Part shown: one piece after another, positions 1 to 12,998 of the stretch
How the letters are laid out: each line of letters starts with the position of its first letter
Numbering within the stretch: the first letter of the stretch is position 1
DNA from: Eudromia elegans
Lineage: Eukaryota > Chordata > Aves > Tinamiformes > Tinamidae
DNA length: 64,000 nt
NCBI GenBank assembly: GCA_003342815.1
Contig: PTEX01000140.1
Location: 886,694-950,693 of the forward strand
Direction of reading: 5' to 3'
Notes under the pieces: generated by a model
The model's database searches: none
What the model was told of the DNA's origin: nothing
What the model saw: the letters and a program-made list of their open reading frames with translations, nothing else
Program-made: the position numbers and the translations under genes

Positions 1-1720
1 TGTTGTTTTCTACCTGTGATTTTGTGTTAATTAACACTAAATTCTTTCTGACTTCTTCCAGATGTGTATGACAAACTTAGTTCTTTCTTCTCTAATCTGT
101 TACTTTGCACATAATATTATTGCTGTCTAAGTTCTGACCTGTCAAATCATTAACTTTTGATAGTCTCAAATTATGAAACTCTTACATGCCAGTTTTTGTC
201 CCATGCATAAAACATGGTGACATGGTTGCATTCATTAGTAGTTAGTGCAGCATCCTAATACCCCAGTGTATGGTATTTCTTTATGAAACAGCAAAGCCAT
301 AAGGGAATACTGTTCTATGCTCAAATACTTACCTACATTTTCCTTTAGTAGTCTTATTTTTTCACTGATTTCTCCACTTAAACAGGAAACTCATTTATAT
401 TTTCTAAAAACTAGGGTTCTTCTGTGTGTGGCAGAACCTCATCTGGCCCTCCACTCCTCCCGCTGGTACCTACAGCTCTTGGAGCTTGCTAGCAGTGTGG
501 AAGGACAGAACACAATCATTGATTATATTAATGACATATCAATCAAGCATCCTGCTTATTAAGGGCCACTAATGCATACCAGATGCAAAAAGGAGGCTCA
601 TAGCATACTAATCAGTTTATTTCAAAATAAATAAGCACATAAGAGAATCAGAGATTCTCTGTATTGGTATCTCCAGCTCGGTTCTAGTCTTGTGTCCGTA
701 TGTTCCTCAGGATGTATATACCTATTGTTAGCTTAGTCCTTTCTCAGAGTATTTCCCTGGAGTTTGCTTTGTTGGAAGATTCTGAAAACAGTCAAAGGAT
801 ATAAAGGATATAAAGCATTGACTGTAATTACAGTGTTGTTCATCTTCCAAGATCCTGAAAAAGCTGCTGCCGCTGTTTGTACCCTAAAGTACATAAGGCT
901 GTTATGAAAGTTGGAAGCCCACAGGAGCCACCTTTTACCCTGTAGGTATGATGTCACATAGCAGTTCATTAAATGCATTACATTCCTTCATCTCTAAGTA
1001 TAGAAAAAAGTGGATTAGGTTCACTGGAGGATTTATGCGGCATTCACAAAAATATGAGCAGCTCCACTGCTGCTGTTTCATCCTCCTTCAATCAGGAGTG
1101 ACAACACTTCTGTAGGATGTTAAAAAATAGAGGGTTCAAATCTTTCTGATTCAGAGTAGGCATATGAATGAAAAAGGTGACTTAGATCCCAGGATAGTGC
1201 CTTAAGCCAAAGGCTTTCTGCAATTTGCTTCTTTGGGCATCACCCTTCCCAGGTGAGTATCTGAGTAAACAGGCCGTGGAAATCTGCTCTCTGGCCCAGT
1301 TATTCCCCATCCTTAAAAAGGCCATCCAATGAAATTGAGTGGCAATCAGTTTAACAATGATAAAAATAGTATAACCTATATAATTAGCAAATAGAACTGT
1401 CAGCCACAGGTTACTGTAGAGCCTCGAAAGCTTAGTAGGGTTCAAAACAGGATGAGAAATGCACATTTTTAATAAGCGTCTACCATTAAATTACATAGAA
1501 TTAAAAGAAATTAGAGCAGATATAAATTCTTATGTTTCAGACAAGCAAGTGAGTCAGCTACTGAGTGCCTAGGGCTGGGATGAAACTTCCTGTATTAATC
1601 AGGTTATTCTATAATTACAACGTTTCTTGCACCTATCTCTGAAGTGGGCACTGACTGCTGTCAGCGACGGGATACTGGACCAGACGGACAACAGGTCTGA
1701 TTGGTATGGCGATTTTGGGA

Positions 1721-1770
1721 TTTTCTCTTTTTCTTTCTCTCTCTCTTTTTTTTTTTTTTTTTTTTTTTTT
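1721..1770 (+). repeat. 50-base pure pyrimidine tract ending in T25
   Basis: The tract runs for 50 bases without a purine and ends in 25 consecutive T (1746-1770). Such tracts are common intronic simple repeats. Confidence 0.95.
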
Positions 1771-4700
1771 AACTCTCCCCACTCGGTCTGTTCATGTGAA
1801 TGGGGTGGTATTAGAAAATGGTGCTACTGTGTTTCTTCCAGGCTGTATAGAAATTCACTTTCGGTTGCTGGTGGTTTGACCTGCTCAAGGACAGCCTTGT
1901 TTGGTGGGAGGGGGAGTGGGGATAGGCAACAAAAGCAACAACAGAGATGCATAGCCCTGAGGGAATGCTTAAAGGAGATATGAATAATTGGAAATGAAAA
2001 GCAGGAAAACTGTTAAAAGAGCAAACTGTTTGTGACAGTGGTCTGCCTAGGGGCAATTTGGGCATATGCTGAAAAAGTATTGTTAAATCAGTTGAACTTC
2101 CTGAGATGATAATTTAACAATTGTCCTTCATACGCAGAAGACATTACTTTATCCAAGCATATGACCAAATAATGTTAATATTGCCTTGGATATATTATTG
2201 TTATGGTGGGGGGAATAACAGCAAGGAGATGCTGGATAGTGGGGTTCTTCATTTTAACCAGAGTAGAGACTTCACTAGAGTGTCGCTGGAGCTGTACCTA
2301 AGCCAGTTTATGTGCACTAACTTGGGAACCAGCCACAAGGGCACGGCCCATCTCATAAGCGCTGACTTGCCCTTTCCAAGTTGTCTGCACGGGCATGCAC
2401 AAATATCACTTGCTGAATGTGATAGCTGGGAGGATAGTTCATATTGAAAAGGCAAGAAGAGCTGAAAGAAAGGGTATGGATGAAGGTATGACTGTTCAGA
2501 AGAGGAGAATCTTTTGTTCAGAAAGGTCTTAACTGATAGTGTGGGTTGCCTTAATGTGTCTGTACCACAGTGGAGTACAGGGAACCACCTCAGGCCTCTG
2601 TTGCAGCGCTCCAAGTGGTTTCTGCAAACACAACTGGATAGGGACACTATGAAATTCAGAGAAGTCTTTTACCCTGAAAAAGTGTTACTCCTGTGTATCT
2701 GAAGTGGGATTACAAAGTGGAATAAAACTTCTGGAATAGAGTCTGGATAGAAGAAATTTCAGGATATCCTAACCCAGGGTCACGGTGTTTGAAAATGTGG
2801 AGGTGACATGAAATTCTGGTTACTCTCTTGAGTTGCCTTGCTTCAGGCTACAGCTTTCATACTGCATGACCTCATCTGGGCATGAGAGTGCATCTGCAGG
2901 AGTAGTATGTTGATATTCCAGCCTGCCTTTCCTGGGAGCCTCAAACAAATTAATTAGTTAACATAAACCATTTGTATAAGAATAGTACCAGGCCCGATTG
3001 GAGTCTCCTTTTCCAGCATCTCCTTTATAAGCAGAGTAAAGTCCTCGCAGAATCTAAATTAAAAGCATCGAGTTCTGGATCTGCAAAGCAAATGGTTGAA
3101 AGAAAGGCAGTACTTGCTAAGAAACTATTAAGTCTAACCTGACTACATGTTGATTTTCCCTCTGATGTAAACATGGAAACTCTGTTGGAAGAAGGAATCA
3201 GATTGGTTGTCTGTAAAGATAAGAGTTCTTTTCTGATTTTAGAGCCCATAGACTTTTTCCATTTTCAGTTAAGGCAGAAATTTCAAAACTTCTTGGAACT
3301 TGTGTCACTGACAGACCTCAAAAGTGTGTTTGTAAAGGTCATTTTGGCATTGTGATAACAAACTGGCAATTTAAAACACTATAAAGATAGTATGATACTG
3401 CAGTCTGTGTGTTGCGGCCTTAGCAGCCCCCAAACTTGAAAAAGATAAATAATATAAAGCTGTCCAGTGCTCTTAGTGGTGGAGCTGGGACCAGTTACAG
3501 CAAAGGCTGGGTGATATTTCCCTGCGGGCCTTCAGTTAAGGCATTACAAACTTTGAAGAAAATGTACTGGTGCTGTGTTGTAAAAAGGGGTGAGAATTAT
3601 CAAACAATTTTGCTGCTGTTTAAGTGGTTCAGTTGAAGTAAAACAGTTCTTCAGAATGCATATGTAGAATTTAAAGCAAGTTGTTTAATACAGTGTAACA
3701 TATCAGGAAGTGCCATATTGATGATGTCTTTCCAACAGTCATTAATCTACTTCTAAGGAACTGCATGCTGAGACACATAAATGCTGACATGGAAGAAATC
3801 GTATTTTTCTATTTTTCCTTTGGTTTCATTTCTGACATTTTATTATATTTACAGCTTTCTGTAGAGAAAATTGTATCCACTAGAGTAAACCTACTCTAAA
3901 GGGTACTAATCTGGATTGTTATTGTAGAAGAACAAGGTAGTTTGTTCTAATAAGGTGAGTTGATATGGCCAACAAAAGCTTACTGAATTTTAATTCTTAT
4001 TTAGGTTTTAATTACTGTTCTGACAATAAAATACTGCTGATTTTTCTCAAAATGCTGAATTTCCAAATACAGTGCTAAAAATCTTCCTTATACATGATGT
4101 CATATATGTATAAGATAAAGAGGAAGAAATAGTTTAATTTGAGTTCAGTTAATCTAGTCCCTGACAACACTGTGACTCACTGCAATCTGCTTAAAGTCAT
4201 TTTTCTAGAGTTCACTAGTATCTTGGGCAGTTTTACAGAAAAACTTCAATTTATAATAAACCAATCAAACTAGGTGGCTCTTCAATTAAATATAACCATA
4301 GCAACAGGGATTAAGCACACAAGGTAAAGACCTGCTGACAGTGCAGAGATTATTTGAAGTTTCTTATTCCTCTTATTCCTCTAGCAGTAGTCAAATGAAT
4401 TTACATTTTCTGTATCAAACATTGGGAGGCATAAAATGAAAGAGATTGAAGCGCTTGTGTGGCATCTAGGGACTTCAGAGAATATTTTCCTGACAAGGGA
4501 AGTAATTAGCTGGAATTACAAATAGGAACTCAGCAGACAGATATAAGTAAGTGTTTTCTCATGGGATTTGTTTTGAGTTCCATAATTAAAACTTGGAGAT
4601 GCATATTATTTATGGTACAAATAGCAAGAACAAACTCGGCCATAATTTAAGCAATCTAACAGAAAAGTAGAGCCATTTTTCTCTAAGTTTGTAAATTAAC

Positions 4701-5202
4701 TTTCTAATGATGTTAGATGTAATGAGGAGTCATGATTATTCACATCTCTGTGAGGTAACAATGTATAATACACATATAAAGTTACAGTGCAAATAGACAC
4801 GCTGATACTTAGTGGAGATGCACTGATCAGTCTCTTCTCATGTATTTCTGCTTGTCTCCAGTTTATTCTTAGCTTTTTATGTGTGTTTATGGAAAAGATG
4901 ATGTGGGCAAATCTGCTGGCATTTGGAATTTTTAGCTTTGCCTGTATATGTGTGTGTGCGCTCTAGGTTATAGTACTATTCCAGTAATTTTGGAAGGGTC
5001 TTGTAACACTCCATAAAGCTGAATATTCTGTCTTAGTTGGGAGTATTTAACACTGCTTTGGTTTATCAGCAACTGTTTATTGTGATGTGGAATGCTTTAG
5101 TCATGGATTCTCCAACCAAGAAATGCCTGCCAATGCTCTTGAGCAATGCTTCACTTGAAGCAGTCTTCGAAGTATTCTTCTGGGCTGCATGGGGACTTCC
5201 TC

Positions 5203-5238
5203 TGTCACCTTCCCATCTACTGTCACCTTCCCATCTAC
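5203..5238 (+). repeat. 18-base tandem duplication
   Basis: TGTCACCTTCCCATCTAC occurs twice head to tail without a mismatch, which suggests a recent slip or duplication. Confidence 0.97.
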
Positions 5239-8200
5239 TGCGCCGTTGAAGTGTCATGAACGGCCTTTAATGCCTGAATGTCCTGCAGCTCTTTGTCGTG
5301 TATGAGGCAGGTGTACCCTCTGTAATGCCACTGCTCTATGAACGTTTGGTCACTGTTTCCACCTCATCAGATGTCATTGAGAGCCAGTGGTGTGCTTCTT
5401 ATCTGTACATACTTGCCCAAGGTTAGTACTGGGATCATGCTGTTCTTATTCTTCATGTTGGGATGGGTTGTCCATCCTTTCACAGCAGACCTGCTGTTTG
5501 GAAACTGTGTTTGGAGACCTGTGGGGAGATGTCTGTGGGGAGACACAACCACGTCTTTTCTGGGGGAATCGGAACTTGCCAAACATGCCAGAATGCTTTT
5601 GCAGTGTCCTGTTTTGATCATGAAGGTGTATACACTCTTGGAAGAGTTTGGCTGCCTGCTCAGTTCAAGCATAGTTCAGCTTCCTGATTAATATAAAAGC
5701 TGCATGTGGTATATATTGTTAGTATCACAGAACTTTCTTTTTGCTACTGACTACTCACCTTGAGCAGGATTGCTTAGGCTGAGGTCTTTGTGTGTAAACA
5801 GACAACTGTTTCATCTGGGCTTTTATGAAAACGCTTCAGTTTTATTATCTGTCTGATAGTCCAAATGTATTCCCTTTCGGCTGAAATATCTTCCCTTGGC
5901 TGTTGAGATGCAATTTGTTTTACACATCTCATTTTGAAGAGCCTTTGTTGAAGATTCATGATAAATAGTGCATTAATAGCTAACATCCTTGCATGAGATG
6001 AGTTTCTAAAAGGAGAGATTAGTACTGAATAGTGAATATTTGGTAGGAATCAGTGTGGATTATATGTGCTTAAAGTTGCATTCTGTCTTCATACAAAAAT
6101 GCAGAAGTCCTGTAAAAGTTAGCTCCTGGTATAAATATCCAGCAAATGTAGAAGGAAGAAGTAATAAAATATTAATGAAAGATAAGATAAAATCAGTAGG
6201 ACAAGGTACATGGAGAAGTCTCTAAAGAACAGCTCAGGTTATACCAGAGACCATTTCTTAAGATTTCTTCAAGTGTATTTGCCCTGGGCTTGGTCAAATG
6301 GAGAGATTAATTTTATGTGTCATCTAAAGAGAGGTATTTACTGATTTTCTTCCTGTTTAAAATCCCTTTTATTTCAACATTTCTTTTTCATGCTCTTTTT
6401 ATTGTTCTACTTTAATCCAGTTAGTGCCTTGAGCTGGACAGCAGAGACTTGGATAAAGGCCATCCTGATAAAAGGCATTTTGTTTTGGTCCATCAGGGGC
6501 TGATTCTGGCAGCTCACAGTAATGGCATTTAAGGATTTTGTTGTGTGATTCTTATTGCCAGCATCCTATAAAAATGTATGTGCCACCATTTTAACAGTGT
6601 ATGGGGAAAAGATGACCTAATGGTCTTTCCTTTGAAAAGGAAATAATGTAAAAGCTTAACATAGCATTTGTGCACTGAGAAGTCATAACTTTCCATTTAG
6701 GATTTTTTTATTTGAAATACAGGTGTGCATAAATAGGATTTCCAAGCCTTCAGATGTGGAGGTAGGATTTTGAGTGGGTCTTAAATAGACTGAGCAAAAC
6801 TAAGGAATTGGTTGCCTCCAGTACATACTGCTGGTAGCCAGCAATTTCAAAGGGGCATTGACTGATCAAAACAGCAGTATCTTCAAACTCTGTTCTAAAC
6901 CAATCCTGCTTGTTTCCCGGCTAGAATTAATTAAAGCAAGGGCGAGCTAATGGGCAGATCAGAGGACCAGCTGCTTTCATGGCATGAGCATTCAGGAATA
7001 CAGTTCCTGAAGGAGGAACCCTCTCACCTGAGCATAATGTGTGAAAGCGGCACAGCTGCTTGTCCTGTGCCTTGCATAGGCAATTCAGCTCTGTGTGCTG
7101 ATGGTGCTTGGAAAAGCTGGCGTCTTGCTAGGAAGAAGAACAGGACAGGATTTTCTGCGGAGCCTCTTGGAGTGGGAAGCTTGCTTGGTTTTCTTGTATG
7201 AAAGGCAGACCCTTCCACAGTCTGTACCTAGAGTCAGCTGGCATTTCCATGTCATCCATAGAGAGAAAGGATGCTGCATGTCCCCGTGCTCAAAACCTGG
7301 CAGTGTCAAATGCACTAGCTAGCTAGTGGTTAGCTTACTGTTGCTGGAACTGGTTTGGTTTGCTTTTCTAATTGAGAGGACTGACTAGCTGAACCTCCAG
7401 ACAAATTATCCCGGTACATAATTTTTTGGGTTTGTTGTATTTGTGTGTGGCTGTTCTGTACTACTGAGGCACATGGAGTCTGCTATGTAATTGGATTTCT
7501 TTTGTGCTTGATAGTTGTATTTGAATCAGCAAATGGTAGAAAGAAAGTGTCATTGGTCTCTTTTTGATTGAAATGCTGAAATATAGTAAAGTTAACAAAC
7601 TGTTTCAAGGATAGACAGGCTGTTTCTCTCTCTGTCTCCCAGCCTGTGTCAAAATGTAAGAAGCACATGCAGATTTTTTTCTTAACTACCACTCAGTGAC
7701 AAATGAAAAAGCTAATCAGACCACGTGTGGCCAGGCTAAGTGTTGCGCCAAGTTAATGTTGGAAAGTCATAATGATGTTTTCATGTAAATATTAATGATA
7801 GAAAAATGATCTTTCTCTAGAGTCCTTGGCTAGTTTTACGTAGGTGTCAGCACATAGGCACTTCTATTTTATGGAAGAGAAATCTAGTACATGTCTGCTC
7901 TGAACATCCAGTATAATGTAGAGATGGCCTAATGAGCTTTTAAGTTACTTGGACTGCTTGCCATTGCAGGCTATCCTATAGCTCAGTGTGGACTATCTTA
8001 AGATTAATTTGGCCTTTCAAGCATGTTTTACAACTCAAGATAATCTGTTTTCTTCTATGGTTACTGCTACTGGCATTTGAGTTTACTATTTCAAATATTT
8101 TTGCAATATAGACACAAGACTACAGGTTCAGACTGTCTTAGGGATTCATTATAGCCTTATAGACTGTAATAGACTGCTTTTAGTAGTCTGAAATTTATTT

Positions 8201-9089
8201 TAACCAAAGAACTATATGAGATGAATGTGGATTCTCAGAGGAAAACTTGAGATGGAGAGAGGAGAGAGACAGAGAAAGCAAACGGGTTTTTTTGTTTGCT
8301 TGTTTTGTTTATTTTTCGAAGTATCAGATTCAAGCTTGAGCATGACGGCGTAGTGTTGTGTGTGAGTATAAATATACTCACAAGTATATGAGTCTTGTAT
8401 GATGATTTTATACTAAGAATTGTAAAATGTTGATCATGATTTTAGGGAGGACAATTTTTAAACAACTGTTTATATGTTCTATGTTTATGTTTTTTATATG
8501 GTCCCAAATCTTAAAATGCTTTTCATAGTCCTACAAATTGGGGGAGAGATGTCATTAACTAATAAGCACAACAAATAAGATATGGTAGAAAAGCAAAGAA
8601 TCTACAGGGAAGGGTTTAAAGGACTGACAGACACAGAAAGCATCTCAAAAAGATACTAGAAAATAAATTAGAGGGCTGAAGATAAATTTTCACATACTCA
8701 GTCTGAGTTGCTTTTTACAGGAGAGTGTTAAAATGCATTCATTGCCAGTGGTTCTTATAAATGAAAGGAAGCAAAGGAGGAGTGTGGACCTCTCTAGAGC
8801 ATTAGCATGAGTACAGTAATATGTGTTCAGATCTGTTTGAGGGCTAAGAACAGAATTTTCTCTAGTGATCTAGAAGCATGTGGTTAAAATAACCAAGAAG
8901 AAGAATCCTGATTTATTAGATGAATAAATGAAAGTACATCAAAGTATTGTCATCACAGCATGTCAGTGCCAAATGCCATTTTAGAAACAGGGAAGTGTTG
9001 TTAACAGGGGACTAGTGCAAAGCTTGAGATGATGTTATCCAAGATAATGAAAATATTAGCGGCCAGGCGCATTTCAGAGGGGAGGATTC

Positions 9090-9200
9090 AAAGTGTAACA
9101 GATGCCGAAAATGGTGTTGGGATGATTAGAGAAAAGGAAAACCCCTATGATGAGACACCAGACAACAGATTTGTCTAATATAGCCAAATTAAGAGGAAAA
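9090..9200 (+). mobile_element. Possible ancient LINE fragment
   Basis: GGATGATTAGAGAAAAGGAA followed by CCTATGATGAGA resembles the 'atgattagagg ... tatgaggagag' block of ancient CR1/L3 elements. It is short and highly diverged and precedes an AATAAA and poly-A run. Confidence 0.25.
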
Positions 9201-9228
9201 AATAAACAGCAAGAAAAAAAAAAAAAAA
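9201..9228 (+). repeat. AATAAA followed by A15 run
   Basis: AATAAA at 9201-9206 is followed eight bases later by 15 A (9214-9228). This could be the tail of an old retrocopy or just an A-rich simple repeat. Confidence 0.7.
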
Positions 9229-10734
9229 CCCAGAATTGAATTGCTTAAACCAAAGAACAATTTGTGGCAAAGAACTAGGGGAACTATACTTTTCGGGCAT
9301 AAACAAGAGGACCGCTAAATGTCAGAGCAATGGAAGCCCTTCCAACCTTTCCATCAAAGAGATCCCATCCATTTCCATTTTACTCTGAGTCAGCTGGCAC
9401 ATTACTTTCACTTTCTTCAGTATGCAGATTATGAAATTGTAGCTTTAACCCACACCATGCCCTTGGAACTTTTTGCAGATATTAATGAAACACATTTAAT
9501 TATCTCTGATATTCAAGATTACTCAAGGCAATTTAGATTGCCATTAGCACATAAAAAGTGGAATAAAAATCAGTGTTTTGGGTAAAAGTATGTGTAATAA
9601 AAATACTTAAATAGAATGATATTCAGGGGGATGATATGATTTGGCTGAGCTTTTAGATACAGTAGAAATACTATTTTCTAAATGCTATTATGAATTATAA
9701 CTCTTAAAAATATGCTTTCATTGAAAGATAAACGAGGAAATATTTTCCCTTAAGTATCAAAAAAACCAAATCTGGATAAAATGCATTATCTTCAATCTTC
9801 CTAAAGTGAAAAAAAAATTCAAGCGTGCTGCAAATATAAGGACAAGTTCAATGCATCAGCATATTTCTTGCTGGCATCTTTGAGTTCTATACTGGTATCC
9901 AGATAACAGCAGGGATGAGTTATTAATTTCATCAGAATATGTTGGCTTTCCTCTTCTGCCTACCTATATAACAAAGTAATTGCTAGTATCAGATGTCATT
10001 TTTGAACTGATATTTAGAGAATTTGGTTGCTCTTGAGAATTTCTTCACAACTCTAGTAAACATACTAAATGATGTAAGGGCTGTGATATTTTTGAATGAG
10101 TAGACTTTTAGTGCCAATAATATAAGCTGTAGTGTCCTGGAAATGTGCTAGTTTGACAATTCTTCAGAGATTCAAAACAAATATTTCAGTTTCATCTGGC
10201 AGTTAAATGGTGCGGGTTGCCAAAGCCTTTGTATTTCAGGCGTCCTGTGTGGTAATAACAGTTATTTTTTCAGCTAAAGCTACTAGTTCTCTTTGGACTT
10301 TTTTAATAATATCATTTTTTACTTTAAGTATTCAATAACTGTAAAATACTTTTCTTGACACTTACAGACAGTGATTTTCTTAGATCAGGCCCATCAACAG
10401 CTTCAACTGTTGCAACTCAGGCCCTGCAGTGCCTACAACTTGGTGCACGTTTCAAGGAAGTGCAGAAAGTACCTGTGGGCTTCGATGTGAAGCGGTATGA
10501 AAGGGATGATGCTTTTGGTCAAAGCAACAGACTCCAAATGGAGTTCAGGTTTTGGTGTATATTCCACTGTTTGCTAAATAAGACAATCTCTTATTTATCT
10601 GTTTATCTTAACACAAACAATACTGATTGTTGTTATGAGTTTTCATACTATGTTTTTTATGTTTTACTGTTTCAACTCCACCTGAAAGAATAGAAGAACA
10701 TAAAATAAAAGGGAAACCAAGCTGGCATGCTTCA

Positions 10735-11100
10735 CGGCCTGGGAAAATCCTCCCATCGTGGTCTGAGAGCACCAGGCAGCTCCGGTTCCCCATGCCCAGG
10801 GCCAGCCCACCGCGAGGCTGAGCAGGGTTCCTTGTGCACACACGTGTGCACAAATGCACCCTCTGTACGGACCCAGGCAGAGCCACGCATCCAGGCTGCA
10901 GCACCTCCACAGGCACCGCGTGGGCACAAGCAACATTCACGTGAGGATGAGCAGGACAAATGGTCCGAGACTGTTCTCCTGCCCCAGCAAAGCCGGCTTA
11001 AAGCTTGCTGGCAAATCGCGTACGTACCCGCCCTGCATGCAGCACAAATGGGCCCGCAGCCGGCCCGGGCCTGTGGTCTCCCCAGTGTTTTTTCCCATCT
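10735..11100. other. GC- and CpG-enriched intronic patch
   Basis: Roughly 20 CpGs occur in 360 bases, including ATCGCGTACGTACCCGCCC near 11016 and CCCGCAGCCGGCCCGGGCC near 11053, inside AT-rich surroundings. CACGTG-type E-box words occur at 10841 (CACGTG) and 10938 (CACGTG). Long open frames on both strands here are a by-product of the low stop-codon density of GC-rich DNA. It may be a regulatory element or an old GC-rich insertion; I do not recognise a repeat family. Confidence 0.3.
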
Positions 11101-12960
11101 TCAGCAACTGTGGATTGCTGTGCAAACCGAACTTTTCTGGAAATGTTCACTGCTTATGTATGCTACAGAATTTCCAAAAAACTGGAATGAACTTACCTGG
11201 CTTTGCTTGATCCCATTCCCTTTATTTGTGCTGCTGAACCACACTTTAACTGCATGAGCAGAAGTTGTTCATTCTCCTTGCTTCCTCAAGACCCAATTAG
11301 TGTTTTGGAAAACATGAGCCGTTCCCTCGAGAAACTTTGTTTCACCAGTATTCCTTATGAAGTGTTGCTCCCAGCCTTGAGACAGATGCTTGAAACTTGA
11401 CCCATGCATCACCTTTGAGTCAGGGATGTCATTTCAAATGTTCCTGTGAAATTCTCCTGTATTTCTTTTTTGAAAATTTTAAACTTTCCAGTCTAAGTAG
11501 AATATAGAGGTTAAAATCTCTAAAAAAGCACCCATGCAACATGTCTAAATATTACATTATTCCAATAATGCCATCAAAATCTGAGGAGGAGCTAGTGTAA
11601 ATGAGAACATATAGATTAACTGAACACTAGACAGTGATTGCAAAATAGGGGAGCAGAAAATTACAAATTACATGGAGAGGAACTGCTGTGACGGAGCTGA
11701 GTTGCAGAAGGACAGAGAAAATAACAAATGGCTTTTTATTTTTTTTGGTAACACAGCAGAAGTGACTCATGATCCAGTTATGATTCACAGCAGTCCTCGC
11801 TACAGTTCAGCAAAATTCTCTTCTTGAATATTGATCTGAATGCTGTCTCGTTTTTGTGATAAATTCCTTGATTATAAATTCGCTATATTTATGTCTCTCC
11901 AATGGATACTGCCATTTGCTATGTTAATGTTTACCTTGCTGAATTTCCAAATCATATAGTTAGGTGTGATAAGCTGGTAGGCAACATTATTAAAACATTT
12001 GAGAGTTCAGGAGGGGCATTAGAGGAGTTAAATATGGTAGTTTATGGTTACTGGATCAAAGTCTGTCTTGTAAAAGATTATAATTTAGTTGTCCTAAACC
12101 GTGACTGCTTGTTCTGAAGTATTCATTTCATGCTGTGTTGATACCTTTCACAGAGGTGTTATTCATTTTTTAAGTATGCATACCAGTGCCACTGGCAATG
12201 AGGCCACAAAACGAATTCAAGGCTATGAATCTTGTGTATAGACTATATATGGGATTACGTATATATGGACATATCATCTGTTACTATAGACCTTTATTTC
12301 TGGTTGTATACATTTTTTCTGTGAATTTGGAGATCATTGTAACAAAGAGCCGGATTCTCTGCTGTAAGTCAGCTTAGCTGCATTAAAGTCAGCAGAGTGC
12401 CTCCGTTTTATACCAGCACTGATGACACAGAAGCACTTGTTATACTTTACTGCCTTTCACATGAGCTGTGCTATTGCAGTGTTTAATGACTCCTAGAGTA
12501 ACAGTTGATTTCTCCCCCCTGTGGTCTCTCTGTGCTTTCATTGTTTTGTCAGCCACTTGAGCTTTCAAACATCCTTAGTCTGAATAAGGGTAAAAGAGGG
12601 TTCACTGTTGTAGTATTTGTAGCTGCCACGGAGATGTTTTGATTTCTGCTTTATAATCAGAGATAATAGTCCAAGTGTGTTTTGAGGTTTTGTGAGTTGT
12701 AAACTGGCTGTATGTAACCTTTCTGGTTTAGGTCTGTGATAGAACAAACTTAAATGCTTATGAATGTGAATAGATGTCTGTTCAGTGCCATAGGAGAACC
12801 CAAACTGCAAATAATTAAACACCTGTATTACTTCGTAAGGCCAGCTGAGTTCATCACTGGAATCTTGAGGTGCTTCTTTTAGGTGTATTTGTTGCAGAGT
12901 AAGTTGTTATTGCTTTAGAGAAACACCAATCAGAAAAACAGGTGTCTGGAGGTAAACTGG

Positions 12961-12998
12961 TTTCTGCTTAAAATACCAGTTTCTGCTTAAAATACCAT
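12961..12998 (+). repeat. 19-base tandem duplication
   Basis: TTTCTGCTTAAAATACCAG is repeated head to tail; the second copy differs only at its final base (T instead of G). Confidence 0.95.

Larger units (their letters stand above)
1..10734. other. AT-rich intronic stretch, no gene seen
   Basis: Apart from the pyrimidine tract, the 18-base duplication, the A15 run and the doubtful LINE fragment listed separately, nothing was recognised. The open frame at 9319-9585 (88 codons) and others of 60-130 codons have no recognisable domain or exon structure. Confidence 0.7.

Noticed and set aside
1627..1983. 118-codon + strand frame with a phenylalanine run
   Set aside because: The middle is a translation of the C/T and T25 tract; no domain, no splice context.
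2121..2447. Frame starting RRRHYFIQAY, briefly considered as the missing WW-domain exon
   Set aside because: The WW pattern (two Trp, GRDYFIN-like end followed by a GT donor) is absent; the resemblance is limited to HYFI.
10727..11257. 176-codon + strand frame and overlapping minus-strand frames of 75-110 codons
   Set aside because: All lie in the GC-rich patch where stops are rare; frames on both strands are open together and none has a recognisable domain.
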